From Chitinophaga pinensis (lineage in GTDB: Bacteria > Bacteroidota > Bacteroidia > Chitinophagales > Chitinophagaceae): a stretch of 64,000 nucleotides of DNA. The stretch spans positions 4,402,001-4,466,000 of the forward strand of contig LR632930.1 of NCBI GenBank assembly GCA_902167325.1. The letters run 5' to 3'. Of this stretch, positions 50,366 through 57,821 are shown piece by piece. The notes under the pieces were generated by a model. That model was not told the origin of the DNA. It was given only the letters and a program-made list of their open reading frames with translations, and made no database searches. Numbering within the stretch: position 1 is the first letter of the stretch; every line of letters begins with the position of its first letter. A program made the position numbers and the translations under genes.

Positions 50366-50527
50366 ATGATACGCTGGGCAGTTATTTTCTTCATTATCGC
50401 CATTGTGGCGGCTATATTCGGATTTGGCGGCATTGCGGCAGGCGCTGTAGGCATCGCTAAGATCCTCTTCTTTATTTTTATTGTATTGTTCCTGATCTCC
50501 CTGATCGGCGGCCTTATGCGGCGCTAA
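50366..50527 (+). CDS. DUF1328 (YtjA-like) small membrane protein
   Basis: 53 aa, too short to show in a standard frame search. Two hydrophobic segments joined by GIAAGAVGIAKIL, the hallmark of DUF1328/YtjA, a widely distributed small membrane family often induced by stress. Nearly all residues are hydrophobic, ending in GGLMRR. Its last 4 bp overlap the end of the convergent recF. Confidence 0.85.
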   Translation: MIRWAVIFFIIAIVAAIFGFGGIAAGAVGIAKILFFIFIVLFLISLIGGLMRR

Positions 50528-51615
50528 GGGAGTGTTTCCTGCATGGAAATGAGCTGGATCGCATCCGGACAGGCCGCAAATGCTTCACGCAGGCGGTCGC
50601 CATGCGTATCGGTGATGAACACCTGCCCGTAATCGGGCTGCAGCACCAGTTGAATAAGCCGGGAAACCCTTTCCTGATCCAGCTTCTCGAACACATCATC
50701 GAGCAGCAGGATGGGAGGGAAGCACTTGTGCGCACGGATCGCCTCGTATTGCGCCAGTTTAAGAGCAAACAGAAAGCTCTTGCGCTGGCCCTGCGAGGCG
50801 CTCGTTTTCATGGGGTGCTCGTCCAGCAGAAACAACAGATCATCCCGGTGGATGCCCTGTGTGGTGCGCTGCACCTGCTTATCCCGCAGGCGGGACTGAG
50901 CCAGTAAAGTGGCGAAAGGCTGCCCGTGCAGCTGGCTGTGGTAGCGGAAGGCCACTGTTTCATGGCTGCCCGCCAGGTAATCGTACCGGTCCTGCACCTG
51001 GTCGATGAACGCGGGGAGGAAAGCCTTGCGGGCCTCGTACACCGGGGTGCCGTGCTGTACCAGCTGTTCATCGAAGATATCGAGCAGGGGATCGGGCGAG
51101 TGGATCATGGACGCCATGGTCTTCAGCAGGGAATTGCGCTGCTGTAGCACTTTATGATAGGCAAGGAGATGGTCGAGATAACCGGGAACGAGCTGTGAAA
51201 GGAGTCCGTCCAGCCACTTGCGGCGGTCTTCACTGCCCCCAAGGATGATCTCCGCATCGTCCGGCGCGATCATTACCGCGGGAAAGTGGCCGATATGGCG
51301 GGAGAAGCGTTCATACGGTTCATCATTGAGTGCGATGTCTTTCTTACCGTCTTTCACCGTACACACAATTTTCTCTTCCTGCTGGTGGCGCAGGAGGGAG
51401 GCCTCGAGCCGGAAGCCGTTCATGGTATACTGCACGTTCTGGCTTTCGGCAGTGCTGAAATAGCTTTTGGTGAAACAGAGATAATATATGGCGTCGAGCA
51501 GGTTGGTTTTGCCTGAACCGTTGCGGCCGGTGATGCCCACAATGCGGGAGTTGAACCGGAAGCTGCGGTACGAATAATTCTTGAACTGTGTGAGTGCTAT
51601 AGTGGATATTGTCAA
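50524..51615 (-). CDS. recF: DNA replication and repair protein RecF
   Basis: About 363 aa if translation starts at TTG 51615 (alternatives: TTG 51618, or the far upstream ATG at 51684, giving 386 aa). The N-terminus ISTIALTQFKNYSYRSF is the usual RecF start, so the longer form looks extended. Walker A is GRNGSGKTNLLDAIYYLC, the ABC-like signature is in SASQGQRKSFLFALKLAQ, and Walker B is PILLLDDVFEKLD. RecF loads RecA with RecO and RecR at gaps. It is divergent from pdhA. Confidence 0.9.
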   Translation of the reverse strand: MTISTIALTQFKNYSYRSFRFNSRIVGITGRNGSGKTNLLDAIYYLCFTKSYFSTAESQNVQYTMNGFRLEASLLRHQQEEKIVCTVKDGKKDIALNDEPYERFSRHIGHFPAVMIAPDDAEIILGGSEDRRKWLDGLLSQLVPGYLDHLLAYHKVLQQRNSLLKTMASMIHSPDPLLDIFDEQLVQHGTPVYEARKAFLPAFIDQVQDRYDYLAGSHETVAFRYHSQLHGQPFATLLAQSRLRDKQVQRTTQGIHRDDLLFLLDEHPMKTSASQGQRKSFLFALKLAQYEAIRAHKCFPPILLLDDVFEKLDQERVSRLIQLVLQPDYGQVFITDTHGDRLREAFAACPDAIQLISMQETLP

Positions 51616-51712
51616 CAAGCTGTCTGATAGGTTTGATTCCCCGGAAGCCCGTATGCCATAAGCAGTTCGGACATCCTTCTGCAAAATTGCTTGAATTTGC
51701 AGATTTTCCTGT

Positions 51713-51720
51713 TATATTTG
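51713..51720 (+). promoter_or_regulatory. -7 promoter box TATATTTG of pdhA
   Basis: TAnnTTTG; TTG at 51691-51693, 19 bp upstream, fits the -33 element. It places the transcript start after the alternative TTG at 51691. Confidence 0.6.
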
Positions 51721-51756
51721 CGAACAAATTTAGAAATAGTGCAAACTTTAACAGAC

Positions 51757-52749
51757 GTGAAAACGAAATTCACCAAAGAGACATATCTGTACTGGTACGA
51801 ATTGATGCTGTTACTGCGTCGCTTCGAGGAGAAAGCAGGGCAATTATACGGAATGCAGAAGATACGCGGTTTTTGTCACCTGTACATCGGTCAGGAGGCA
51901 ATTGCAGCAGGGGCGATGACGGCCACTAAACCCGGCGATAAGTTTATCACCGCATACCGCGATCACGCACTGGCGATCGCAAAAGGAATTTCCGCCAAGG
52001 CCTGCATGGCCGAGCTGTACGGTAAAGCTACCGGCTGCTCCAAAGGTAAAGGCGGTTCCATGCACTTCTTCTCTAAAGAACATGGCTTTTTCGGCGGCCA
52101 CGGCATCGTAGGTGCACAAATCGGCACCGGCGCTGGTCTGGCTTTCGCTGAACAATATCTGGGAACCGACAATGCCGTGCTGGCATTCTTCGGTGACGGT
52201 GCTGCCCGCCAGGGTATGCTGCACGAAACATTCAACATGGCTATGCTGTGGAAACTTCCCGTAGTATTCATCTGCGAGAACAACCACTACGCAATGGGCA
52301 CCTCTGTTGAACGTACCTCTAACGTACTCGACATCTACAAACTGGCTGACGCGTATGAAATGCCCGCCGATTCTATCGACGGTATGAGCTGCGAAGCTGT
52401 ACACGAAGGCATCTCCCGCGCAGTGACCCGCGCCCGTGAAGGCGGCGGACCCACCCTGCTGGAAATCAAAACATACCGCTACCGCGGCCACTCCATGTCC
52501 GACCCGGCTAAATACCGTACCAAGGAAGAAGTGGAAGAATACAAAGAGAGAGATCCCCTGTCTATCGTTGAAAAAACACTGCTCGACAACAAATGGGCAA
52601 CCGCTGCCGACATCGAAGCCATCACCGAAAGAGTGAAAGCAGAAGTGGAAGAATCCGTGAAATTCGCGGAAGAAAGCCCCTGGCCGGATGATAACGAGCT
52701 GCTGAAAGACGTATACATGCAGGAAGATTATCCCTTCATCGTAGATTAA
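51757..52749 (+). CDS. pdhA: Pyruvate dehydrogenase E1 component, alpha subunit
   Basis: 330 aa. Thiamine-diphosphate site GDGAARQGMLHETFNMAMLW (the GDG...N motif), substrate loop GHGIVGAQIGTGAGLAFA, and the phosphorylation-loop region YRYRGHSMSDPAKYR typical of E1 alpha. The family converts pyruvate to hydroxyethyl-TPP for transfer to E2. A GTG at 51757 gives the usual N-terminus (KTKFTKETYLYWYELM); another GTG at 51739 is possible. The beta subunit and E2 genes are not adjacent; a TPR protein and ribH follow. Confidence 0.93.
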   Translation: MKTKFTKETYLYWYELMLLLRRFEEKAGQLYGMQKIRGFCHLYIGQEAIAAGAMTATKPGDKFITAYRDHALAIAKGISAKACMAELYGKATGCSKGKGGSMHFFSKEHGFFGGHGIVGAQIGTGAGLAFAEQYLGTDNAVLAFFGDGAARQGMLHETFNMAMLWKLPVVFICENNHYAMGTSVERTSNVLDIYKLADAYEMPADSIDGMSCEAVHEGISRAVTRAREGGGPTLLEIKTYRYRGHSMSDPAKYRTKEEVEEYKERDPLSIVEKTLLDNKWATAADIEAITERVKAEVEESVKFAEESPWPDDNELLKDVYMQEDYPFIVD

Positions 52750-52780
52750 TCAGATCCCTGTCTACCTACTTATATTATTT

Positions 52781-53494
52781 ATGCAAACAACCATGGCAGA
52801 AAATAAAGCAAACACCAAACAGCCCGCAACGGCAGTGAAAAACCAGGACTTTGACCTGCAGGCTACTGCAGACAGGGCTACTGACTTCTACGGAAAGAAC
52901 AAGAATGTTATCAACGCAGTTGTAATAGGCTTTGCGATCGGCGTGGCCGCTTACTTCGGTTACAAGCGTTTCGTAAGCCAGCCTGCTGAAGAGAAAGCAC
53001 AGGTTGCCATCTTCCAGGCGCAGAACTTCTTCGCGGCAGACAGCCTGAGCAAAGCGCTCAATGGCGACGGTAACAACTACGGCTTCCTGCAGGTGATCGA
53101 TAAATACGGCAGCACTAAAGCCGGTAACCTCGCGCACTACTACGCAGGCGTTTGCCATGTTCGCCTTGGTGAATTCCAGAAAGGTATCGACCAGCTGAAA
53201 GAATTCAGCAGCAAAGATATCGTAGTGTCTTCCATCGCAAACGGACTCATCGGAGACGCTTACATGGAACTCAACAACGCAGCTGACGCCGTTAGCTACT
53301 ACAAAAAAGCAGGCGCTTCCGAAAACGAGGTTACTTCCCCCATGTACCTGCTCCGCGCAGGCCTGGCACTGGAAAAAGCCAACAAACCCGACGAAGCGAA
53401 AACTGTGTATCAGCAAATCAAACAAAAATACCCCCGTTCCAACGAAGGCCGCGAAATGGAGAAATACCTGGCGAGATTGGGCGTGGTGAAATAA
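52781..53494 (+). CDS. Membrane-anchored TPR protein (YfgM-like)
   Basis: 237 aa (233 if the ATG at 52793 is used). A short soluble N-terminus (to about 45), one membrane helix (VINAVVIGFAIGVAAYFGY), then a periplasmic-facing TPR domain (about 85-230) with AHYYAGVCHVRLGEFQKGID and PMYLLRAGLALEKANKPDEA. Similar to the YfgM/TolA-binding type of TPR proteins that accompany the Sec and BAM machineries. It sits between pdhA and ribH; the linkage does not suggest a role. Confidence 0.82.
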   Translation: MQTTMAENKANTKQPATAVKNQDFDLQATADRATDFYGKNKNVINAVVIGFAIGVAAYFGYKRFVSQPAEEKAQVAIFQAQNFFAADSLSKALNGDGNNYGFLQVIDKYGSTKAGNLAHYYAGVCHVRLGEFQKGIDQLKEFSSKDIVVSSIANGLIGDAYMELNNAADAVSYYKKAGASENEVTSPMYLLRAGLALEKANKPDEAKTVYQQIKQKYPRSNEGREMEKYLARLGVVK

Positions 53495-53502
53495 TCCGGG
53501 AA

Positions 53503-54006
53503 ATGTCCGTATACAATCAGACTTTACTCAGCAACACTGGCATTCTTCCACTGGAGAATGCCAGTGTTGTTATAGTATCAACAGAATGGAACGATTTCAT
53601 CACCAATGAACTCGTTGCCGGCTGCGAACGCACCCTCGAATCAAATAAAATCGCCCACCGCACCCTCACCGTGCCCGGCGCTTTCGAACTGCCTTTCGCC
53701 TGCAAACAGATCTGGGAACAAACCCGCGCCACCGGCGCACAGCCCTCTGCCATCATCGCTTTCGGCTGCGTCATCCGCGGAGAAACACCGCACTTCGATT
53801 ACGTATGCAAAGCCGTTACCGACGGCATCCTGCAGCTGAACCTCGAGCTTCCCGTTCCCATTATCTTCGGCATCCTCACCGTAAATACGGTAGAGCAGGC
53901 TACCGAACGCCTCGGTGGCGCTCATGGCCACAAAGGTGAAGAAGCAGCACTCACCGCCATGAAAATGATCGGATTTCAACGGCAGTTGGCAAAAAGTGCC
54001 CGATAA
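53503..54006 (+). CDS. ribH: 6,7-dimethyl-8-ribityllumazine synthase
   Basis: 167 aa enzyme of the penultimate step of riboflavin synthesis. It shows VVIVSTEWNDFITNELV near the N-terminus, the substrate site VPGAFELPFACKQI, the GCVIRGETPHFDYV loop and GILTVNTVEQATERLGG. The length is normal for the icosahedral or pentameric enzyme. It starts 8 bp after the TPR gene, so it is likely cotranscribed with it. Other rib genes are outside the window. Confidence 0.95.
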   Translation: MSVYNQTLLSNTGILPLENASVVIVSTEWNDFITNELVAGCERTLESNKIAHRTLTVPGAFELPFACKQIWEQTRATGAQPSAIIAFGCVIRGETPHFDYVCKAVTDGILQLNLELPVPIIFGILTVNTVEQATERLGGAHGHKGEEAALTAMKMIGFQRQLAKSAR

Positions 54007-54044
54007 TAGCGAAGTTAACGGCAGCATACTTTCATTGAACCCCG

Positions 54045-54052
54045 TAACTTTG
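54045..54052 (+). promoter_or_regulatory. Possible -7 box TAACTTTG before the LutA-like gene
   Basis: TAnnTTTG, 32 bp before the ATG at 54085. Confidence 0.4.
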
Positions 54053-54084
54053 TCTGCTCATTACCCAAACTGATACCCATTAGC

Positions 54085-54804
54085 ATGAACGTACATCTTT
54101 TCATACCGTGCTTCGTAGACCAGCTATTCCCGGAAACCGCTTTCAACATGGTGAAAGTACTCGAGAAACTGGGATGCACTGTTCATTACAATACTGAACA
54201 AACCTGCTGCGGACAACCCGCTTTCAACGCAGGTTACCAGGACGAATGCCGGTCTGTAGCTACCAAATTCCTGAAGGATTTCCACGTATATGATTACATC
54301 GTTGCCCCCAGCGGCTCCTGCACAGGATTCGTGCGTAACTATTACGGAAAACTTTTCGATAATTCCGCCGCACATAACGATGTAAAACTCCTCCGTAAGA
54401 ACCTCTACGAATTCACCGAATTCCTGACAGACGTTCTCAAGGTAACAGACCTCGGCGCCACCCTCGAAGGAGTAGGCACCTACCACGATGCCTGCGGCGC
54501 CCTGCGTGAATGCGGTATCAAGGAAGGTCCCCGTCAATTGCTCGCTAACGTGAAAGGTCTCGAGATGCGTGAAATGGTTGAACCCGAAACCTGCTGCGGA
54601 TTCGGTGGCACCTTCGCCGTGAAGTTCAAACCCATTTCCCTCGGTATGGGCGAACAGAAAGTACACAACGCTACTGACTCCGGTGCAGATTACCTCATCT
54701 CCACCGACCTCAGCTGCCTGATGCACCTCGACGGCTACATCCGTAAACACGGACAAAAAATTAAAATCATGCACATCGCGGACGTACTGGCCAGCGGCTG
54801 GTAA
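54085..54804 (+). CDS. LutA/YkgE-like iron-sulfur protein (cysteine-rich CCG domain)
   Basis: 239 aa with two CCG-type cysteine motifs: TCCGQPAFNAGYQDE in the N-terminal half and ETCCGFGGTFAVKF in the C-terminal half, each part of a duplicated domain that binds an Fe-S cluster. LutA belongs to the LutABC lactate-oxidation complex and the same domain occurs in heterodisulfide reductase and glycolate oxidase subunits. No lutB or lutC follows here; the EVE and sirtuin genes are next. Cytoplasmic, no signal peptide. Confidence 0.88.
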   Translation: MNVHLFIPCFVDQLFPETAFNMVKVLEKLGCTVHYNTEQTCCGQPAFNAGYQDECRSVATKFLKDFHVYDYIVAPSGSCTGFVRNYYGKLFDNSAAHNDVKLLRKNLYEFTEFLTDVLKVTDLGATLEGVGTYHDACGALRECGIKEGPRQLLANVKGLEMREMVEPETCCGFGGTFAVKFKPISLGMGEQKVHNATDSGADYLISTDLSCLMHLDGYIRKHGQKIKIMHIADVLASGW

Positions 54805-54827
54805 ACCGCTTTCATAAAAGATTCTGA

Positions 54828-55235
54828 ATGCAATATTGGTTAGTGAAATCGGAACCCTTCAAATATTCGTGGGACCAATTCGTGAAAGATAAAGTGACGT
54901 TCTGGGATGGCGTCCGCAACTACGCCGCCCGCAATAACCTGCGCAGCATGAAGAAGGGCGATCAGGTATTGTGGTACCATAGCAACGAAGGACTGGAAAT
55001 CGTCGGCATCGCCAAAGTGGTAAAGGAATCCTATCAGGACCCCACCACACCCGACCCCGCCTGGCTGGCGGTAGATCTTGCACCGGTAAAGAAGCTCAAA
55101 AAACCGGTTTCCCTCGCACAGATCAAGGCGGAGAAAAGTCTTGCCACGATGGACCTCATCCGCCTAGGCCGTTTATCGGTAGGCACAGTGAAGCCCGAAG
55201 AATTTGAGAAAATCATGGAAATGGCGGGCATGTAA
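54828..55235 (+). CDS. EVE domain protein
   Basis: 135 aa, the complete EVE fold: WLVKSEPFKYSWDQFVKD at the N-terminus, FWDGVRNYAARNNLRSMKKGDQVLWYHS, and IVGIAKVVKESYQDPT. EVE domains are PUA-like modules that bind modified nucleobases in DNA or RNA; single-domain forms are widespread and often flank housekeeping genes. It starts 23 bp after the LutA-like gene. Its terminator hairpin overlaps the stop codon. Confidence 0.9.
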   Translation: MQYWLVKSEPFKYSWDQFVKDKVTFWDGVRNYAARNNLRSMKKGDQVLWYHSNEGLEIVGIAKVVKESYQDPTTPDPAWLAVDLAPVKKLKKPVSLAQIKAEKSLATMDLIRLGRLSVGTVKPEEFEKIMEMAGM

Positions 55236-55252
55236 GCCTGCCATTTCTTTTT
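55218..55252 (+). terminator. Terminator of the EVE gene, overlapping its 3' end
   Basis: GAAATGGC / GCCATTTC around the stop codon, then a T-rich run. Confidence 0.65.
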
Positions 55253-55277
55253 ATATCTTTCTTAAACCCGACGCAAC

Positions 55278-55961
55278 ATGAAACCCAAACTGGTCGTGCT
55301 TACGGGCGCAGGCATCAGCGCAGAAAGCGGGCTCCGCACTTTCAGGGATTCCGACGGTCTCTGGGAAGGCCACGACGTTTACGAAGTAGCTTCCCCCAAC
55401 GGATGGCAGAAAAATCCCTCCCTCGTTCAGGAATTCTATAACCTCCGGCGGAAAGATGTGCTGGCCGCAAAACCCAACGAAGCACATACCGGGCTTGCCG
55501 AACTGGAACAATGGTACGATGTACGGATCATTACCCAGAACATCGACGACCTGCACGAACGCGGCGGCTCCTCCCGCGTGCTGCACCTGCATGGCGAGAT
55601 CCTGAAGATGCGCAGCGAATACGATGAAACACAGTTGTTCGATATCCTCGAAGATATTCAGATGGGGCAGATGGCACCAGATGGCGGGCAGCTCCGCCCG
55701 CACGTGGTATGGTTCGGGGAAGATGTGAGCATGATTCAGCCCGCTGTACTGGAGATCGTACAGGCCGATGTGTTTGTACTGATAGGTACCTCGCTGAATG
55801 TATACCCGGCAGCCGGTCTCGTAAATTACCTGCGGGCCGATGTACCCCGGTTTATCATCGACAAAAAGATCCCGCCGGTGAGTGATTCCGCGAACTGGAC
55901 GCTGATCGAAAAGCCGGCCACGGAAGGGATTGCGGAGCTGAAGGAGTTATTGAAGTTGTAA
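55278..55961 (+). CDS. Sirtuin-type NAD-dependent protein deacylase (class III, no zinc site)
   Basis: 227 aa. NAD site LTGAGISAESGLRTFRDSDGLW, then QNIDDLHERGG and catalytic His105 in LHLHGE. Tyr54 and Arg57 (FYNLRR) correspond to the CobB/SIRT5 pair that favours succinyl- and malonyl-lysine. The segment after the HGE motif, where class III enzymes carry a four-cysteine zinc ribbon, contains no cysteine, and the whole protein has none. It is therefore likely to have a zinc-free small domain, known in some bacterial sirtuins. Activity should be tested rather than assumed. Confidence 0.9.
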   Translation: MKPKLVVLTGAGISAESGLRTFRDSDGLWEGHDVYEVASPNGWQKNPSLVQEFYNLRRKDVLAAKPNEAHTGLAELEQWYDVRIITQNIDDLHERGGSSRVLHLHGEILKMRSEYDETQLFDILEDIQMGQMAPDGGQLRPHVVWFGEDVSMIQPAVLEIVQADVFVLIGTSLNVYPAAGLVNYLRADVPRFIIDKKIPPVSDSANWTLIEKPATEGIAELKELLKL

Positions 55962-55980
55962 TACAGCATTGGTATATAGG

Positions 55981-56014
55981 AAGAAAGGCAGCACAGGGTG
56001 CTGCCTTTCTTATT
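55981..56014 (+). terminator. Terminator of the sirtuin gene
   Basis: Perfect 14-bp stem (55981-55994 with 55998-56011) and a 3-nt loop. Confidence 0.88.
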
Positions 56015-56020
56015 TGGGTG

Positions 56021-56051
56021 AAAAAAGCCGTCCCGCTTACTGCAGGACGGC
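56021..56051 (-). terminator. Terminator of the saccharopine dehydrogenase gene (minus strand)
   Basis: GCCGTCC / GGACGGC (56027-56033, 56045-56051) with six A to the left, giving a minus-strand T-run. Confidence 0.75.
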
Positions 56052-56162
56052 GCGTTCTTTCACATGTTCAACCTCCTCGATAAGGAGTAGTCATAGGAAA
56101 ATGACTTGATCCAGGTATGGGAGTGGGTTGAATCTTTGGCCGAAGTGTAATGATTTGTGTGC

Positions 56163-57488
56163 TCAATCGAAAGTTTCCTCGAACCTGATATCGAATTCCT
56201 CCAGTTCACGGAGGACGGGATTGTAGATGTCGGGCATCACGGGTATCTGCAGGCCTGTAAGGCTAACCTGTCCGGAAAGGACCAGTTTGGCCATAATGCC
56301 GAGGGGCAGTCCAACGGTTTTTGCCATAGCGGTGCGCAGGTTATCTTCACCCTGCACGATCATATAACTGGATAACTTAGTGGTCATGTTTCTGCGCTCG
56401 AACTCGATTTCGTGCAGCATTACGATCATGTCTTTATCTGTAGGCTCCATTCTCAGGCGGGCTTCGAGAACATGCTGGAGAACACCCGCGTTGGTTTGTT
56501 CCCCTAAGTTAATCAAATCCCCGTTCAAAATGCCCAAATATTTCAGCTGGCGGATCAGTTTGCTCTTGCTGCTGACACCGAGGAACTGGGCAATGTTTTC
56601 TTCGTGGCTGAGGGAGTCGTCAACCTTAACCTGCTGTGACGCCCAGGCGAAGTAGGGGACTTTATCTGTAGGGCGCTTCTTCTTGTCGTCCGTAAGCCCG
56701 AGGCGTACGAGGGCATTCCATCCTTCGCAGAAATCGGGGTAGCGGAGGGTGGCGCGCATGAAGGTGGGCACGTTAGACAGGTTGTAGATGTCCGTATAGT
56801 TGAGAGAATCGCGGTTGGGGTACCAGGCGAGCTTGCCGAGGCCCGGAACCTGAATGGTTTTGGACTGGTCGAACAGTTGTTCGTATTCCACTTCCTTCAC
56901 CTTGCCCTTTTCGCGGTATATGGCGCCTGAGGAGCCAGCCAGCACAATGTTGCGGGCATTCCAGGAGATCTTATACTGCCAGGGGTTATCGTTGCTTTCA
57001 GGGGAGATGAGTCCACCGCAATAGGAGCGGAAGCAGGATATCTGGCCGCCTTTCTTTTCGATGGAATGAATAAGTTTCATGGCCGACATGTGATCGATGC
57101 CGGGATCGAGGCCCATTTCGTACATGAAGAGGAGACCTGCCGCTTCAATTTCCTTTTCCAGTTTACGGATTTCCGGATCGATGTAGGATGCTGTCAGGAG
57201 GTTCTTGCCGGCTTCGAGACAGTCGCGCGCCACCACGATGTGGAGGGCGGGAGGCAGGAGGGAAATGACGAGGTCGGTTTCCCGGATGAGTGGCTGGCGC
57301 ACGGATGCGTCTTTCACGTCAATAGCCGCCGCAGTGGCGTAATACGACTTGCCTATCTTGGATTTGATCAGCATCAGGTCGCTGTCTACTACCGTTATGT
57401 GCCATTTCTGCCGGGGCGCATTGGCCAGCAGGTAATCGATCAGAACAGTCGCTGACTTGCCGGCGCCAAACAATAGAACATGCTTCAT
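56163..57488 (-). CDS. Saccharopine dehydrogenase-family oxidoreductase
   Basis: 441 aa. The N-terminus has the Rossmann motif VLLFGAGKSATVLIDYLL, then LVISLLPPALHIVVARDC and YEMGLDPGIDHMSAMKLIHS, the features of saccharopine dehydrogenase/reductase (lysine metabolism). A related route in bacteria makes carboxynorspermidine or works in lysine biosynthesis variants; the substrate cannot be fixed from sequence. It converges on the sirtuin gene and is divergent from gyrA. Confidence 0.85.
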   Translation of the reverse strand: MKHVLLFGAGKSATVLIDYLLANAPRQKWHITVVDSDLMLIKSKIGKSYYATAAAIDVKDASVRQPLIRETDLVISLLPPALHIVVARDCLEAGKNLLTASYIDPEIRKLEKEIEAAGLLFMYEMGLDPGIDHMSAMKLIHSIEKKGGQISCFRSYCGGLISPESNDNPWQYKISWNARNIVLAGSSGAIYREKGKVKEVEYEQLFDQSKTIQVPGLGKLAWYPNRDSLNYTDIYNLSNVPTFMRATLRYPDFCEGWNALVRLGLTDDKKKRPTDKVPYFAWASQQVKVDDSLSHEENIAQFLGVSSKSKLIRQLKYLGILNGDLINLGEQTNAGVLQHVLEARLRMEPTDKDMIVMLHEIEFERRNMTTKLSSYMIVQGEDNLRTAMAKTVGLPLGIMAKLVLSGQVSLTGLQIPVMPDIYNPVLRELEEFDIRFEETFD

Positions 57489-57652
57489 ATGAGACTCTGT
57501 GGTTAAAAACTACCAAACGAAAACAATAAATTCCGGCGAATGTTCAGATAAGTATGGTTTTCCCGAAACTCCCCGAATTGCTTGCATTCGACTATAAGGG
57601 TTGATTTTCATAGGGTTATAAACAAATAGCTTGCCAATTTGAAATCGGCTGG

Positions 57653-57676
57653 TATATATCTATTTTAAGATATATA
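57653..57676. promoter_or_regulatory. Perfect inverted repeat TATATATCT-N6-AGATATATA
   Basis: Positions 57653-57661 and 57668-57676, about 95 bp upstream of the gyrA promoter box. Could be an operator or a supercoiling-sensitive cruciform. Confidence 0.35.
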
Positions 57677-57769
57677 GAACATTTACCGGAGATGACGCGA
57701 AAGTAGCATAATTCGGCCATTTTTATTCACATTCCGCCCCCAAACGGCCTGAATACGGCTCAAATTCGT

Positions 57770-57777
57770 TATATTTG
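57770..57777 (+). promoter_or_regulatory. -7 promoter box TATATTTG of gyrA
   Basis: TAnnTTTG, 44 bp before the ATG. Confidence 0.55.
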
Positions 57778-57821
57778 CTCTTTATTTAAGGAGACAGAAA
57801 AACCTGTAAACCAATAACATA

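Larger units (their letters stand above)
57489..57821. other. Divergent promoter region of gyrA and the saccharopine dehydrogenase gene
   Basis: 333 bp, AT-rich in the centre. Holds the gyrA -7 box, a perfect 9-bp inverted repeat at 57653-57676 and an AAGGAG about 30 bp before the gyrA start. No gene seen. Confidence 0.6.

Noticed and set aside
51616..51684. ATG at 51684 as the start of recF
   Set aside because: It adds 23 residues before the conserved RecF N-terminus and approaches the divergent pdhA promoter; the TTG at 51615 fits the family, although ATG use cannot be excluded.
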